A stretch of 64,000 bases of DNA, taken from Flexivirga endophytica. Lineage in GTDB: Bacteria > Actinomycetota > Actinomycetes > Actinomycetales > Dermatophilaceae. The stretch is from contig NZ_BMHI01000003.1 in assembly GCF_014640635.1 (NCBI RefSeq), forward strand, positions 620,001-684,000, in the 5' to 3' direction. The position numbers were made by a program, and so were the translations under genes. The notes beneath the pieces were generated by a model that saw only the letters and a list, made by a program, of their open reading frames with translations, was not told the origin of the DNA and did no database searches. Below are positions 32,307-41,400 of the stretch, piece by piece. Position 1 is the stretch's first letter. The number at the start of each line of letters is the position of its first letter.

Positions 32307-33605
32307 GCTGCGCGAATATCCGATCGCCAGCACGACCGCACCGGCCATCACGGCGGTGCCGGCGCCGAGGGTGGCTGCGAAGCCGCCCGCCAACACGACG
32401 ATCCCCGGGTGCATGGCCCACAGCACGCCGCCACCGCGGCCCGGTCCGGACATGAAGATGCCCGGCGCCGGACCCTTGTGCGCGTAGAGCAGTTGCCCGC
32501 CGCTGACGAGCAGCGCGATCGTCACGCCGTATGCCGCGGCGTCACCGCCGGACCCGGTGGCCAGGCCGACGGCGGTGGCCACGACGAACTGCAGGATCGC
32601 GAGCGGCGCCAGGTGCAGCACGGCCTCGTGCGTCCAGGTCAGCCCGAGCAGCGACTGGTCGCCGGCCGCGGCGGCCTGGCCCTGCAGTCCGCGGGTCAGT
32701 CCGGACGCGCCGACGTGGGTGAGCACCACCAGGATCGGCAGCAGCAGCGGGGAGCTGGCGTTCTGCAGCGCGTTGAGACCGACCAGAACGACCGCCACGA
32801 GCTCCAGCACCAGCCAGCCCAACGACGACCAGCCGGTGCGCAGCAGCCCGGTGACGTCGGCCAGCACGACCGTCACGTGCGGTCCGGCAACCCGGATCCG
32901 CTCCGGCTTGTGCCGCAGTTTCAGCGAGAACGCCTGGGCACGCGCGCGCCGGGTGTCCGACACGATGAGCGAGGAGGTGACCGCTTCGGACAGCAGCGAC
33001 TGGCGCAGCATCGTGGCGCCGGGGATCGCCTCGACCAGCGGCCAGCTCGCCATACCGCCCAGGGGTGCGTGGCCACGCACCTGGCCGCGCAGCCACGACT
33101 GCACGATGAGGATGCCGCCGAGCAGCCCGAGCACGACACCGACGACCAGCGCGGTGGCCGAGCCGCCCGCCATGGTGAAGCCGATCGGGAGCGCGACACC
33201 GAGGCACAGGCATGACGTGAGCACCATCAGCTGGCTGCCGCGCCACGCGTCCCGCAGCGTCAATCGTCTGGGCAGGTCTGTGGCGACGACGAATTCGATG
33301 TGTCCGGGCTCGGGCAGCACCGGACCGCGAGCGCCGCCGACCTTGAACGCGACGGCGGCGACCAGCAGCACGCCGACGACCGCGATGCCGGTCGCGAAGA
33401 TCGGTTGCCGCTCGATCCAGTGCAGTATCTGCGGCCACTCCTCGAAGACGTAATGCGCGAGGACCGACCCGTAGACGGTGCCGACCAGGGCTGCGAGGTA
33501 GGCGCTGAAGAGCGCGGACGACATCGGCCCGCCCTCGCCGCGATAACGCAGTTCGTAGGCGTCGGAGAGGCGTTCGCGCTCCTCCCTGGTGATCTGGGCG
33601 GCCAT
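32274..33605 (-). CDS. Integral membrane protein, probable ABC permease partner
   Basis: A 443-aa protein with about ten hydrophobic segments and a cytoplasmic middle part (VSDTRRARAQAFSLKLRHK). Its ATG overlaps the stop of the upstream ABC ATPase (ATGA), which in turn overlaps the CPBP protease gene, so the three are made together. I infer it is the membrane partner of that ATPase; it has no signature I can name. Its last 33 bp overlap the 3' end of the MFS-CNB-patatin gene. Confidence 0.7.
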   Translation of the reverse strand: MAAQITREERERLSDAYELRYRGEGGPMSSALFSAYLAALVGTVYGSVLAHYVFEEWPQILHWIERQPIFATGIAVVGVLLVAAVAFKVGGARGPVLPEPGHIEFVVATDLPRRLTLRDAWRGSQLMVLTSCLCLGVALPIGFTMAGGSATALVVGVVLGLLGGILIVQSWLRGQVRGHAPLGGMASWPLVEAIPGATMLRQSLLSEAVTSSLIVSDTRRARAQAFSLKLRHKPERIRVAGPHVTVVLADVTGLLRTGWSSLGWLVLELVAVVLVGLNALQNASSPLLLPILVVLTHVGASGLTRGLQGQAAAAGDQSLLGLTWTHEAVLHLAPLAILQFVVATAVGLATGSGGDAAAYGVTIALLVSGGQLLYAHKGPAPGIFMSGPGRGGGVLWAMHPGIVVLAGGFAATLGAGTAVMAGAVVLAIGYSRSSAAFAPARVN

Positions 33606-34258
33606 CAGGCGCCCTGCGGGAAGTGCACGGTCCGGGTCGCGGTGGTCTTGGCCAGCTCCTTGTCGTGGCAGACCCAGACCACGGACCCGCCGGCCGCCAC
33701 CCGCTCGCGGAGCACTTCACCGAGCAGCGCCCGCCGTCCCTCGTCCAGTCGCTGCTCGGGCTCGTCGAGCACCAGCAGCGCGGAGGGCCGCAGCAGCACC
33801 ATCGCCAGCTCGACGAGTTGCCTCTGCCCCGAGGAAAGTTCGGACAGGAAGCGGTTGCCGAAGCGGAGTATGTCGAGCCTGTTCAGGACCGCGGCGATGC
33901 GCTCGCCCGCGCCGTCGCGGTCGCCACCCCAGGTCTGGTCGATCAGGATCAGGTGATCGCCGACGGTGAGATCGCGGTAACCGGCGACCGGTCCGATCAG
34001 CGGAGCGATGACCCGGCGGGTCGCGTGGTCGCGCTCGTCGATCGGCTGACCGTCCAGCGTCACCGTGCCGGTGGTCGGCGCCAGGTTGCCGGTCAGGACC
34101 CGCAGGAAGGTGGTCTTGCCGGCGCCGTTCTCACCGAGGATCGCGATGTTCTCGCCCGACTTCACCGTCAGGGACGTCGGCGCCAGCATGGTCACCTCGC
34201 CCTGGACGCAGCTGACCTTGTCGACCTTGATCCGGTCGAAGGTGGGCGCGCTACTCAT
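33605..34258 (-). CDS. ABC transporter ATP-binding protein
   Basis: A 217-aa nucleotide-binding domain: Walker A GENGAGKTTFLR, signature LSSGQRQLVELAM, Walker B ALLVLDEPEQRLDEG and H-loop VWVCHDKEL. Start at MSSAPTFDRIKV, overlapping the CPBP stop by 4 nt. With the CPBP protease upstream and the multi-span membrane protein downstream it forms a tight operon, as in some peptide/bacteriocin export or immunity sets. Confidence 0.88.
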   Translation of the reverse strand: MSSAPTFDRIKVDKVSCVQGEVTMLAPTSLTVKSGENIAILGENGAGKTTFLRVLTGNLAPTTGTVTLDGQPIDERDHATRRVIAPLIGPVAGYRDLTVGDHLILIDQTWGGDRDGAGERIAAVLNRLDILRFGNRFLSELSSGQRQLVELAMVLLRPSALLVLDEPEQRLDEGRRALLGEVLRERVAAGGSVVWVCHDKELAKTTATRTVHFPQGA

Positions 34259-35067
34259 TGCAGCCACCCCACGTGGTCGTGCAGCAGGGCGTAGCCGACG
34301 AACGCGACGGAGTCGAGCACGGCGTGGGTGATGATCAACGGAAGAACTCTCCTGGTGCGTAGATAGACGGTGGCGAGGATCAGCCCCATCACGATGTTGC
34401 CGGCGAATCCGCCGAACCCCTGATAGAGGTGGTAACTGCCGCGGATGACCGCGGAGCAGACGATGATCGCCGGCAGCCGCCAGCCGGCCTGGCTCCACCG
34501 GGTGAAGAGGTAGCCGACCATGACGACTTCCTCGGCGATGGCGTTCTGGGCCGCCGAGAGCAGCAGCACCGGAGCCGCCCACCAGTGGCTGCCGAGGTCG
34601 GCAGCCACCACGGTCGTGTTGAAGCCGAGGTCGCGCGCCACGACATACAGCACGAGGCCGGGTATGCCGATCACCAACGCGGTCCCCAGCCCCCACGCGA
34701 TGTCGTGGCCCGGGCGGGAGCGGTCGATCCCGAGGTATGCCGCGGGCCGGCGGATCTCCCGGCCGAGCAGGTGGATCGCCAGCAGCGCCGGCACGACGCC
34801 GAGGCCGATCCCGACCAGTTGGTAGGTCAGATCGAGCCAGGACTGGGTGGCCTGCGAGTTGTTCAGTGACGAGGTCTGGTGGTTGAGCGCCGTGGTCGAC
34901 TGCAGCATCCGGATGATCGACAGGATCGAGTAGATCGCCGATGCTCCGAGGCTGAGCAGCAGCACCAGGACGGTCTCGGTGACGAGCGTGCGGCGCGGGA
35001 GCTTGCTCTCCGGCGCGGTGAGCGGTCCCCGCCACAGCGTGCGCACTTCACGCGTCAGGGCCGTCAC
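34255..35067 (-). CDS. CPBP-family intramembrane metalloprotease
   Basis: A 270-aa membrane protein with about seven to eight hydrophobic segments. Family motifs: the EE pair in AIAEEVVMVGYLFTRW, RGSYHLYQGFGG and the final histidine in IITHAVLDSVAF. First gene of a three-gene operon with an ABC ATPase and its membrane partner. The GTG at 35067 has a TATATG box 5 nt upstream, so the message is probably leaderless. Known relatives process peptides or prenylated proteins; the substrate here is unknown. Confidence 0.85.
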   Translation of the reverse strand: MTALTREVRTLWRGPLTAPESKLPRRTLVTETVLVLLLSLGASAIYSILSIIRMLQSTTALNHQTSSLNNSQATQSWLDLTYQLVGIGLGVVPALLAIHLLGREIRRPAAYLGIDRSRPGHDIAWGLGTALVIGIPGLVLYVVARDLGFNTTVVAADLGSHWWAAPVLLLSAAQNAIAEEVVMVGYLFTRWSQAGWRLPAIIVCSAVIRGSYHLYQGFGGFAGNIVMGLILATVYLRTRRVLPLIITHAVLDSVAFVGYALLHDHVGWLQ

Positions 35068-35086
35068 CTGGCCATATAACCACCTG

Positions 35087-35121
35087 ACCCTGGGCGGCCG
35101 CAGGTCGCGGCCGTCCAGGGT
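35087..35121 (-). terminator. Strong hairpin terminator after the sunset-domain gene
   Basis: ACCCTGG-G-CGGCCGC, 5-nt loop, GCGGCCG-T-CCAGGGT: a 14-bp stem with one mismatch, 26 bp beyond the stop of the leftward sunset-domain gene and before the CPBP promoter. No U-tract, as is common in actinobacteria. Confidence 0.65.
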
Positions 35122-35146
35122 CGGGTGGTTGTGCCGGGTTCAGCGG

Positions 35147-37543
35147 TCAGCGCCGCCGGTGGTCCCAGTGCTTGAAGCCCGCCTTCTTGGCGGCTTCCTC
35201 GTCGGTGAACCACACCTCGGCCGCGGTCCGCTCGTAGTGCGGGCTGTCGGCCGTGTGGAACAACATCGAGTCGGCGTTGCCCTTGATCGTATGGCGCTCC
35301 GACGGCGCGCTGCCGTCCTCACGCGGCGATCCGGCGCCCTCGCCGAACTGGTCCTGCATCGGGTCGCGTTCGGTCGGAGCACTGGTTGCCGGGGCGCTGG
35401 TCGCCGCGGCGTCCGTTGCCGAGGCGCTGGTAGAACCAGTGGCTCCGCTCGCGTCCGTCGAAGCTGCGCCGACGACCGGTGCCGCTGCGGTCGCGCCCGA
35501 CTCTCCGGCAGCAGTGTCCGACGTTCCGCTCGCGGCGGCAGCGCCGGCGGCGCCAGTGGCTGCGGTCCCGGTCACTCCCGTGACGGCAGGGCCGGGGTGG
35601 CTCGTGCCCACGGTGTAGGACGTGCCACCTGATGCGGTCTCCGAGCCGGCGGTGGTGCTGCCTGCTGCGGAGTCCGAGCCGGCGGTCGTGCTGTCCGCCG
35701 CGGGCCCGGTGCCGGCCGTCGTGCTACCAGCCGAACCCGTTCCGGCCGAACTCGCGCCCGCCGGGCCAGTGCCGGTCCCGGCTGAACCTGCGCCCGCCGA
35801 ACCAGTGCCGGTCCCAGACGTGTCCGAGCCGGTCGAACCCGCTCCGACGGAGCCGCGCTTGTCGCGGTTCCAGTGCGCGAAACCGGCCGAGGTGGCTGCT
35901 TTCTCGTCCCGGAACCAGACCGCTGCGCTGGTGGCGTCGTACCGCGGGCTGTCCTGGGTGTGGAACAGCATCGAATCGGCGTTGCCCTTGATGCCGAAGC
36001 CGTCGGGTGCCGAACCGTCCGGACGCGGCGACGCCGCGCCTTCGCCGAAGCGCTCGGTCATCGGGTCCGAACCGGAGGTCGATCCCGCCGAACCGGACGT
36101 CGATCCCGCCGATCCCGCCGTCGTGCCGGTGGATGAATCAACCGAGTAGCCGACCTTCTCGCCGGGCGTCGCAGCTGACGGTGCGTCAGTGGACGTCCTG
36201 TCGTCCGCCTTCACTTCATCGGTCTTCGCGTCGGCTGCCTTCGCGTCGTCGGCTTTCGCGTCACCCGACGTCGCGTCGTCGTCGTGCCGCGAAGCCGCGA
36301 CGGCTGCCGCGCCTCCGCCGGCCACCGCTGCACCACCGGCTACGGCATACCCGGCGGTGTGCCCACCGGACGAGTCGCCGGAGGAGTCGGCTGCCGATGC
36401 GTCAGCGGCCGCAGCTGCGGTGCCGGTGCCGCCACCAGTGACCGTGCCGCCGCCGGTGGCCGTGTCGGCCTCACCGCCGGTGCCTGCGTCGGCCGCACTG
36501 CCGGTGCCTGGGTCGGGCGCGATCGAACCAGCCGCGGGATGCCGAACCTCGGTGTCCTGGAACTCGTTGTCGTCGCGCCGAGCCGCGGACGCGGCACTCT
36601 CCGGCGGTGCGTCAGCCTGCCGCGGTGTCGGGTCGTCGTTCCGCGCGGCGATCTCTTCGTCGCTGCCGCCACCACGTGCGGTGCCGTCGACCGCTGCGGC
36701 GCTGGTCACCCGCTGCGGGTCGGTCGCGGTCGGAAGCGGCGGCTGCGCGTCGCTCACGCTCTGCGGTTGGGCGGACGCCGTCCCCGATACTGATCCGTCG
36801 ACCGGCTCACCGGTCGGGGAGTGTGCGGTGTCGACAGCGTCGTGCACGTCGTCGAACTCGTCGGAGCCGTCGGCCGGCAACGCGGAGTGGCGGCCCTGGG
36901 CGCCCTGGCCGCGCTGGTCCTGCGAGACGACCGGAACAGCGGTCGTCGGCGCGTCGGGGCCGGTCCCCGGTCCAGCACCTGCACCAGTACCGGCGTCGGC
37001 CTCGCGGCCGGCGGCCGCACCCTGGACCGGCTCGCCGGCCGGCATCGCCGAAGCGGACTCCGGGGTCGGGTCAGCGGCCGAGCCGTAGTTGGTCGTGGTG
37101 TGGGTCGTGCCACTCGCTGCGTCACCCGCGCCCGCGGATCCAGCACCGGCGTCGTCGATAGCAGCGCTGTCGGCGCCCGCCCTGTCCGCGCCCGCCCTGT
37201 CCGCGCCCGCCCTGTCCGCGCCCGCACTATCAGCAGCCGCATCACGGCTCGTCGCGTGGTCGTCGGACGACGAGGAGCCGGCAACTGCAGCCGCACCACC
37301 GGCAGCAGCAGCGCCTCCGGTCGCCGCGGCCGCGCCGCCTGCAGCGCCTCGGGAACCGGTCGATTCCGAACCTGATCGGTCACCGGCAGACCGGCCGCTA
37401 CCCGCTCGGTCCTCACCGGACGCGTGGCGCCCGACCTGCCCCTGCCGCTCGGTGGTTTCGCTCTTCGAGCTCCTCCCTCGCATCAAGAACCAGATGATCA
37501 GCGCGATGATGATCACCGCAATGATGATCCAAACCCACACCAT
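35147..37543 (-). CDS. Low-complexity membrane-anchored protein with two sunset domains
   Basis: A 798-aa protein. One N-terminal helix (VWIIIAVIIIALIIWFLM) is followed by about 450 residues of Ala/Gly/Ser/Thr/Asp-rich disordered sequence with tandem repeats (GADRA units; GSAGSTSGS). Two copies of a 45-residue module lie at about 518-563 and 753-798: IKGNADSMLFHT.DSP.Y...A.VWF.DE.A..AGF.HW, the actinobacterial 'sunset' domain often found at protein C-termini. Function unknown. The ATG has an AAAGGAG site. The low-complexity DNA gives long open frames on the other strand, which I treat as shadows. Confidence 0.8.
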   Translation of the reverse strand: MVWVWIIIAVIIIALIIWFLMRGRSSKSETTERQGQVGRHASGEDRAGSGRSAGDRSGSESTGSRGAAGGAAAATGGAAAAGGAAAVAGSSSSDDHATSRDAAADSAGADRAGADRAGADRAGADSAAIDDAGAGSAGAGDAASGTTHTTTNYGSAADPTPESASAMPAGEPVQGAAAGREADAGTGAGAGPGTGPDAPTTAVPVVSQDQRGQGAQGRHSALPADGSDEFDDVHDAVDTAHSPTGEPVDGSVSGTASAQPQSVSDAQPPLPTATDPQRVTSAAAVDGTARGGGSDEEIAARNDDPTPRQADAPPESAASAARRDDNEFQDTEVRHPAAGSIAPDPGTGSAADAGTGGEADTATGGGTVTGGGTGTAAAAADASAADSSGDSSGGHTAGYAVAGGAAVAGGGAAAVAASRHDDDATSGDAKADDAKAADAKTDEVKADDRTSTDAPSAATPGEKVGYSVDSSTGTTAGSAGSTSGSAGSTSGSDPMTERFGEGAASPRPDGSAPDGFGIKGNADSMLFHTQDSPRYDATSAAVWFRDEKAATSAGFAHWNRDKRGSVGAGSTGSDTSGTGTGSAGAGSAGTGTGPAGASSAGTGSAGSTTAGTGPAADSTTAGSDSAAGSTTAGSETASGGTSYTVGTSHPGPAVTGVTGTAATGAAGAAAASGTSDTAAGESGATAAAPVVGAASTDASGATGSTSASATDAAATSAPATSAPTERDPMQDQFGEGAGSPREDGSAPSERHTIKGNADSMLFHTADSPHYERTAAEVWFTDEEAAKKAGFKHWDHRRR
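37173..37231. repeat. 15-bp tandem repeat inside the sunset-domain gene
   Basis: About four units of GCGCCCGCCCTGTCC (the last diverged), encoding GADRA-type pentapeptides. In-frame minisatellite; copy number is likely to vary between strains. Confidence 0.8.
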
Positions 37544-37642
37544 TTTGACCGACTCCTTTCATGGAGAACGTCGACGGATGTCGGCATCCGGACCCGGACA
37601 CCGATCACCATTCCCCTCCTATCCCTCCCTAAGCTGGCCGCC

Positions 37643-39235
37643 GTGTCAACACTCTTCCGCCATCCGCGCGTCTTCACCGGTGACCCGAGCCGGCCGTTCG
37701 TCACCGGAATCCTGGTCGAGAACGACCGGATCACCGCCGTCGGAGACGGTGCCGAGCTCGCCACCACGCACAGCCCCTCCGACATCGTCGAGCTGCCCGG
37801 CGAGGTCGTCCTCCCGGGCATGCACGACGCGCACATCCACACGGCGGGCATCGCCCGGTCCCTCGTGTCGGTCGACCTGCGCGGTGCCAGATCGTTGCAG
37901 GACGCGCTGGAGCGGGTGCGCGAGCACGCGCAGTCGTTGCCGGCCGGCGCCTGGATCTTCGGCGGCCGTTGGGACAGCAACAAGTGGGAGCGCCCGGTGC
38001 AGCCCACCGCGGCCGACCTCGACACCGTCAGCGGCGACCACCCGATCGCGCTGTCGAGCATCGACGGACACACCATGTGGGCCAACTCCGAGGCGCTGCG
38101 CCGAGCCGGCATCGTCGCGTCGTGGCCGGACCCGCCCGGCGGTATGGCAGTCCGCGACGCAGGCGGCAACCCCACCGGCATCCTGCGTGAGTCGGCACAG
38201 GACCCCATCGGCGACATCGCCGCCGGACCGGACGCGGGCGACCTGCCCCGGTTGCTGCTGGCTGCCCAGGAGCACCTGCTGTCGGTCGGGCTGACCGCGG
38301 TCACCGACCTCAACGGCGAGGAGGCCCGGGCGGCATACATCCAGCTCCACCAGGCCGGCGAACTCGCGATCCGGGTCGTCAAGGGCATCCCGATGGAGGC
38401 GCTCGACCTGGCGATCCAGCAGGGTCGGCGTACCGGCGACGGCGACGACTGGTTACGCGTCGGGCCGGTCAAGCTATTCAGCGACGGTGCGCTCGGCTCG
38501 CGTACCTGCCACATGAGCCGCGGCTTCGCCGACGACCCCACCAACCTCGGTATGGCGGTCATGACCCACCGGCAGATGTATGACGCCGCACGCGCCGCCG
38601 TCGACGCCGGTATCGCCGTCGCGACCCACGCGATCGGTGACCAGGCGTGCCATGACGTGCTGGAAGTCTATGAGCAGATCCGCCGCGACACCGGCACGAC
38701 CCTGCCGCTGAGCATCGAGCACACGCAGTACCTCCAGCCCGGCGACGTGGCGCGTCTGCGGAAGTGGGACGTCACCGCGTCCATGCAGCCCACGCACTGC
38801 ACCAGCGACATCGACCTGGTGCGTTCGCTTCTTCCGGATCACGACCTCGTCGCGTACGGCTGGCGCTCCGTGTTGGATGCCGGTGTCGACCTGGCGTTCG
38901 GTTCGGATGCGCCTGTCGAGGAGGCGAATCCGTTCCACGGCATACATGCCGCGGTGACCCGGCAGCGCGGCGACAACACGCCTGAGGGCGGCTTCCAGCC
39001 CGACGAGCGCGTCACCGTCGCCGAGGCCATCGCCGGCTACACGACCGGTCCGGCCAAGCTCACCGGCGCCGCCGGCGATCGCGGCATGCTGACCGCCGGG
39101 ATGCTCGCGGACTTCATCGCCGTGGACACCGACATCACCGATCCCGCGATCCTCGCCGACGAGCCGGTGCGCATCCGGGAGGCTCAGGTGCTGCAGTCGG
39201 TCGTCGGCGGCGAAACACGCTGGCAACGCGACTGA
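37643..39235 (+). CDS. Amidohydrolase family protein (YtcJ-like)
   Basis: A 530-aa metal-dependent hydrolase of the D-aminoacylase/YtcJ amidohydrolase group. HPRVFTGDPSRPFVTGILVE is the N-terminal beta part; PGMHDAHIHTAG has the H-x-H metal pair; VKLFSDGALGSRT, VATHAIGDQACHD, SIEHTQYL and FGSDAPVEEANPF provide further metal and substrate residues. The GTG at 37643 has a TAAGCT box 7 nt upstream (leaderless); the frame is open to 37424 but overlaps the divergent gene. Substrate unknown (amide or imide bond hydrolysis expected). Confidence 0.85.
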   Translation: MSTLFRHPRVFTGDPSRPFVTGILVENDRITAVGDGAELATTHSPSDIVELPGEVVLPGMHDAHIHTAGIARSLVSVDLRGARSLQDALERVREHAQSLPAGAWIFGGRWDSNKWERPVQPTAADLDTVSGDHPIALSSIDGHTMWANSEALRRAGIVASWPDPPGGMAVRDAGGNPTGILRESAQDPIGDIAAGPDAGDLPRLLLAAQEHLLSVGLTAVTDLNGEEARAAYIQLHQAGELAIRVVKGIPMEALDLAIQQGRRTGDGDDWLRVGPVKLFSDGALGSRTCHMSRGFADDPTNLGMAVMTHRQMYDAARAAVDAGIAVATHAIGDQACHDVLEVYEQIRRDTGTTLPLSIEHTQYLQPGDVARLRKWDVTASMQPTHCTSDIDLVRSLLPDHDLVAYGWRSVLDAGVDLAFGSDAPVEEANPFHGIHAAVTRQRGDNTPEGGFQPDERVTVAEAIAGYTTGPAKLTGAAGDRGMLTAGMLADFIAVDTDITDPAILADEPVRIREAQVLQSVVGGETRWQRD

Positions 39236-39257
39236 TTCGGGCCGAGACGGGCAGTGC

Positions 39258-40592
39258 TCAGCCGACGTCCCCGTGATCGGGCGGCGTTGTGTAGTGCGTC
39301 CACATGACGTCGATGAGAGTGCGTTCGGCGTGTGATCTGGTCGGTGGCGGTATACCGGGTGGACTCGGTGGGTGACTGGCTGCGACCAGCCCGCCGGTCG
39401 AGGTGGTGGTGCGGGTGGCGTCGCCGGTGACATGGTGGTCGGGGTGTTCTTTGACGTAATTGCACCGCTCACACAGCCCTTGGCCATTGCGTTCGTCGGT
39501 CGGACCGCCGTCGGCGTAAGGGGTGATGTGGTCGATGTGCCGGATCGGCGCTGAACAGAACGGGGTCCGGCAGGTCTGGTCGCGCAGTCTGATGAATTTT
39601 GCGAGTAGTCCGGTGAAGGTGCGGGCCCGTGACTCCATGCCGACCAGGTCGCCGGAGCCGGGGAAGGTGAACAACCGCCGCACCTGGGTCTGCTGGTCCG
39701 GGTCGTCGCCGACCCATTCACGGGCGAGGTCGGCGGGGATCGGCCCGTAGTCGGGGACGTATGCCGGCGCGTCGCCGGTCAGGCTGTCCAACGGCATCAC
39801 GAGGTTGACCTCGACGTCGGCGCCGTCTGCGGGTGCGCGGCCGGTGATGCGTTCGACGAGGGCGTCTGCCATGACCTGGCCGCGCGGATGCTCGGGTGTG
39901 GCATGGGATTTCGCGTATGCCGACAGTGCGGCATAGCAGGCCACGCCGTCCTTGACCGGCAACAGTGCAGTCAGTCGCGTCATGCAGTCCGGCGCCGGTC
40001 GCAGGGTGACGCGACGCTCGGATTCGGCGCGAGCTCGACGTGCGGTGAACGCCTCGGGATCCAGCCGGTAAGCATGCTCGCGGGCCGATCCCTCCAGCCG
40101 CTGGTGGCTCACCGTGCCGAGTTGGTCGGCGACGGCGGCATCGACGGTGGCGCGGTCATCCCGCGACAGGCACGCGGTCTCCCGGCAGAGGGCGGTGACG
40201 TCCCATTCGGAGATGACGCCGGCGGCCAGCGCTTCCCGGGTGTGCGGCATCTCTTCGGTCACGGCGTGCGCGAGGCCGAGCAGCCGGGAACCCAGGTGCG
40301 GCGCGGACCGGCGGGCGGCGGCGACCTGGGAGCCGACCATCCGGGCGGTGTCGGCCTTGCTGATGCCGTGCTCGAGGTCGCGTGAGCGTTGGATCGTGTG
40401 CGCGGCCACCGCCGCTCGGGCCTGGCGGGCGCACAGGGCGTTCTTCAGCTCTTCGCAGGCGCGGATCTCGGCGAACAGGTCCTCGGCGTCGACCGCGACG
40501 TCTCCGTCGAGTCGGTCGTGGAACGCGCGTACGGCAGTCGCATCGAGGACGCCAGCTGCGCCCTCGATCGCATCTGTCGATTCATCGCTCAT
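39258..40592 (-). CDS. DUF222 / HNH endonuclease domain protein (13E12-like)
   Basis: A 444-aa protein. The first about 280 residues are the helical DUF222 region (ELKNALCARQARAAVAAH); the C-terminus has an HNH nuclease motif, CRTPFCSAPIRHIDHITPYADGG and RNGQGLCERCNYVK, with the His-Asp-His and two CxxC zinc knuckles. This family is multi-copy in actinobacteria and related to the mycobacterial REP13E12 repeats; its role is not settled. Start at MSDESTDAI (40592). No inverted or direct repeats that would mark a mobile element were seen at its ends. Confidence 0.85.
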   Translation of the reverse strand: MSDESTDAIEGAAGVLDATAVRAFHDRLDGDVAVDAEDLFAEIRACEELKNALCARQARAAVAAHTIQRSRDLEHGISKADTARMVGSQVAAARRSAPHLGSRLLGLAHAVTEEMPHTREALAAGVISEWDVTALCRETACLSRDDRATVDAAVADQLGTVSHQRLEGSAREHAYRLDPEAFTARRARAESERRVTLRPAPDCMTRLTALLPVKDGVACYAALSAYAKSHATPEHPRGQVMADALVERITGRAPADGADVEVNLVMPLDSLTGDAPAYVPDYGPIPADLAREWVGDDPDQQTQVRRLFTFPGSGDLVGMESRARTFTGLLAKFIRLRDQTCRTPFCSAPIRHIDHITPYADGGPTDERNGQGLCERCNYVKEHPDHHVTGDATRTTTSTGGLVAASHPPSPPGIPPPTRSHAERTLIDVMWTHYTTPPDHGDVG

Positions 40593-40823
40593 GTGTTCGA
40601 TTCTTTCACGAATCTCCTTGATGCACAACACTTTTCATTAGCCAATGTTGTGCACATCCCCCGCTTGCCGGCGCCTTCGTCCACAGTGGGCAGGGTAGAG
40701 ATGTGGACAGTGAGCTGCAGGCGTGTCAACTTCGAGCGCCCGACCCGGATGACCTCTCATGTCGCCGCCACCCGCACAGACGAACCCGCCCTCCCGAACG
40801 ACTCCGGAGCGGGCCCTGCCCGC

Positions 40824-41360
40824 TCAATCTGACGGCGGAGCGAGGCATTTCTCGAACAACGTCGCGCTGAACCACTGTCCGTCGAAGTCATGACGCCCGA
40901 CCTCGACGTACCCGAGGCCGCGGTAGAAATCTCGCAATCGATGGTTGGACTCGACACAGTCGAGTCGCATCACACCGATGCCGTCCGTCGTCGCCCGAGC
41001 CTCCGCCCACGCCAATAGAGCCGCACCGGTTCCGGCCACCGCGGTGCGACGGTCGACCATCAACCCGTGCACAAAGCGCGCGGCGCCGGACGGGATGTCC
41101 GGCCAGACGTCCTCATCAGTAGCGAGATATCGGAGCGCCCCGACGACCACGTGCGACGCTGCAACACCGACGAACCACTCGCCTCGACAGACCTGTGCGG
41201 CGATCTCATCGACGGAGACCTCACCGACGCCCCATTGCTCGATGCCGCGTTCAGCGAGCCACCGCTCGCAGCCCGACCTCATCGCGTACAGCACTGCCAC
41301 GTCGGGCTGCGCTGCAGGTCGGACATCGGCGAGGACACAAGCCACGCAGCATGATCTCAC
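40824..41360 (-). CDS. GNAT-family N-acetyltransferase
   Basis: A 178-aa acetyl-CoA-dependent transferase. ARFVHGLMVDRRTAVAGTGAALL is the acetyl-CoA-binding V-x-x-x-x-R-x-x-G-x-G/A-like stretch, and LDCVESNHRLRDFYRGLGYVEVG is the GNAT C-terminal motif. GTG start at 41360; a later in-frame ATG (MRSGCERW) would cut the first strand of the fold. Acceptor unknown. Confidence 0.75.
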   Translation of the reverse strand: MRSCCVACVLADVRPAAQPDVAVLYAMRSGCERWLAERGIEQWGVGEVSVDEIAAQVCRGEWFVGVAASHVVVGALRYLATDEDVWPDIPSGAARFVHGLMVDRRTAVAGTGAALLAWAEARATTDGIGVMRLDCVESNHRLRDFYRGLGYVEVGRHDFDGQWFSATLFEKCLAPPSD

Positions 41361-41400
41361 GGACGAGTGACCGCCGGCTCCGGCTCATCACTCCAGCTCA

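Noticed and set aside
37160-37231. Regular repeats considered as a CRISPR array
   Set aside because: Units are 15 bp, contiguous without spacers, and translate in frame as GADRA repeats in a low-complexity protein.
39258-40592. DUF222-HNH gene as a mobile intron or insertion element
   Set aside because: No flanking target duplications, inverted repeats or reverse transcriptase; treated as an ordinary gene of a multi-copy family.
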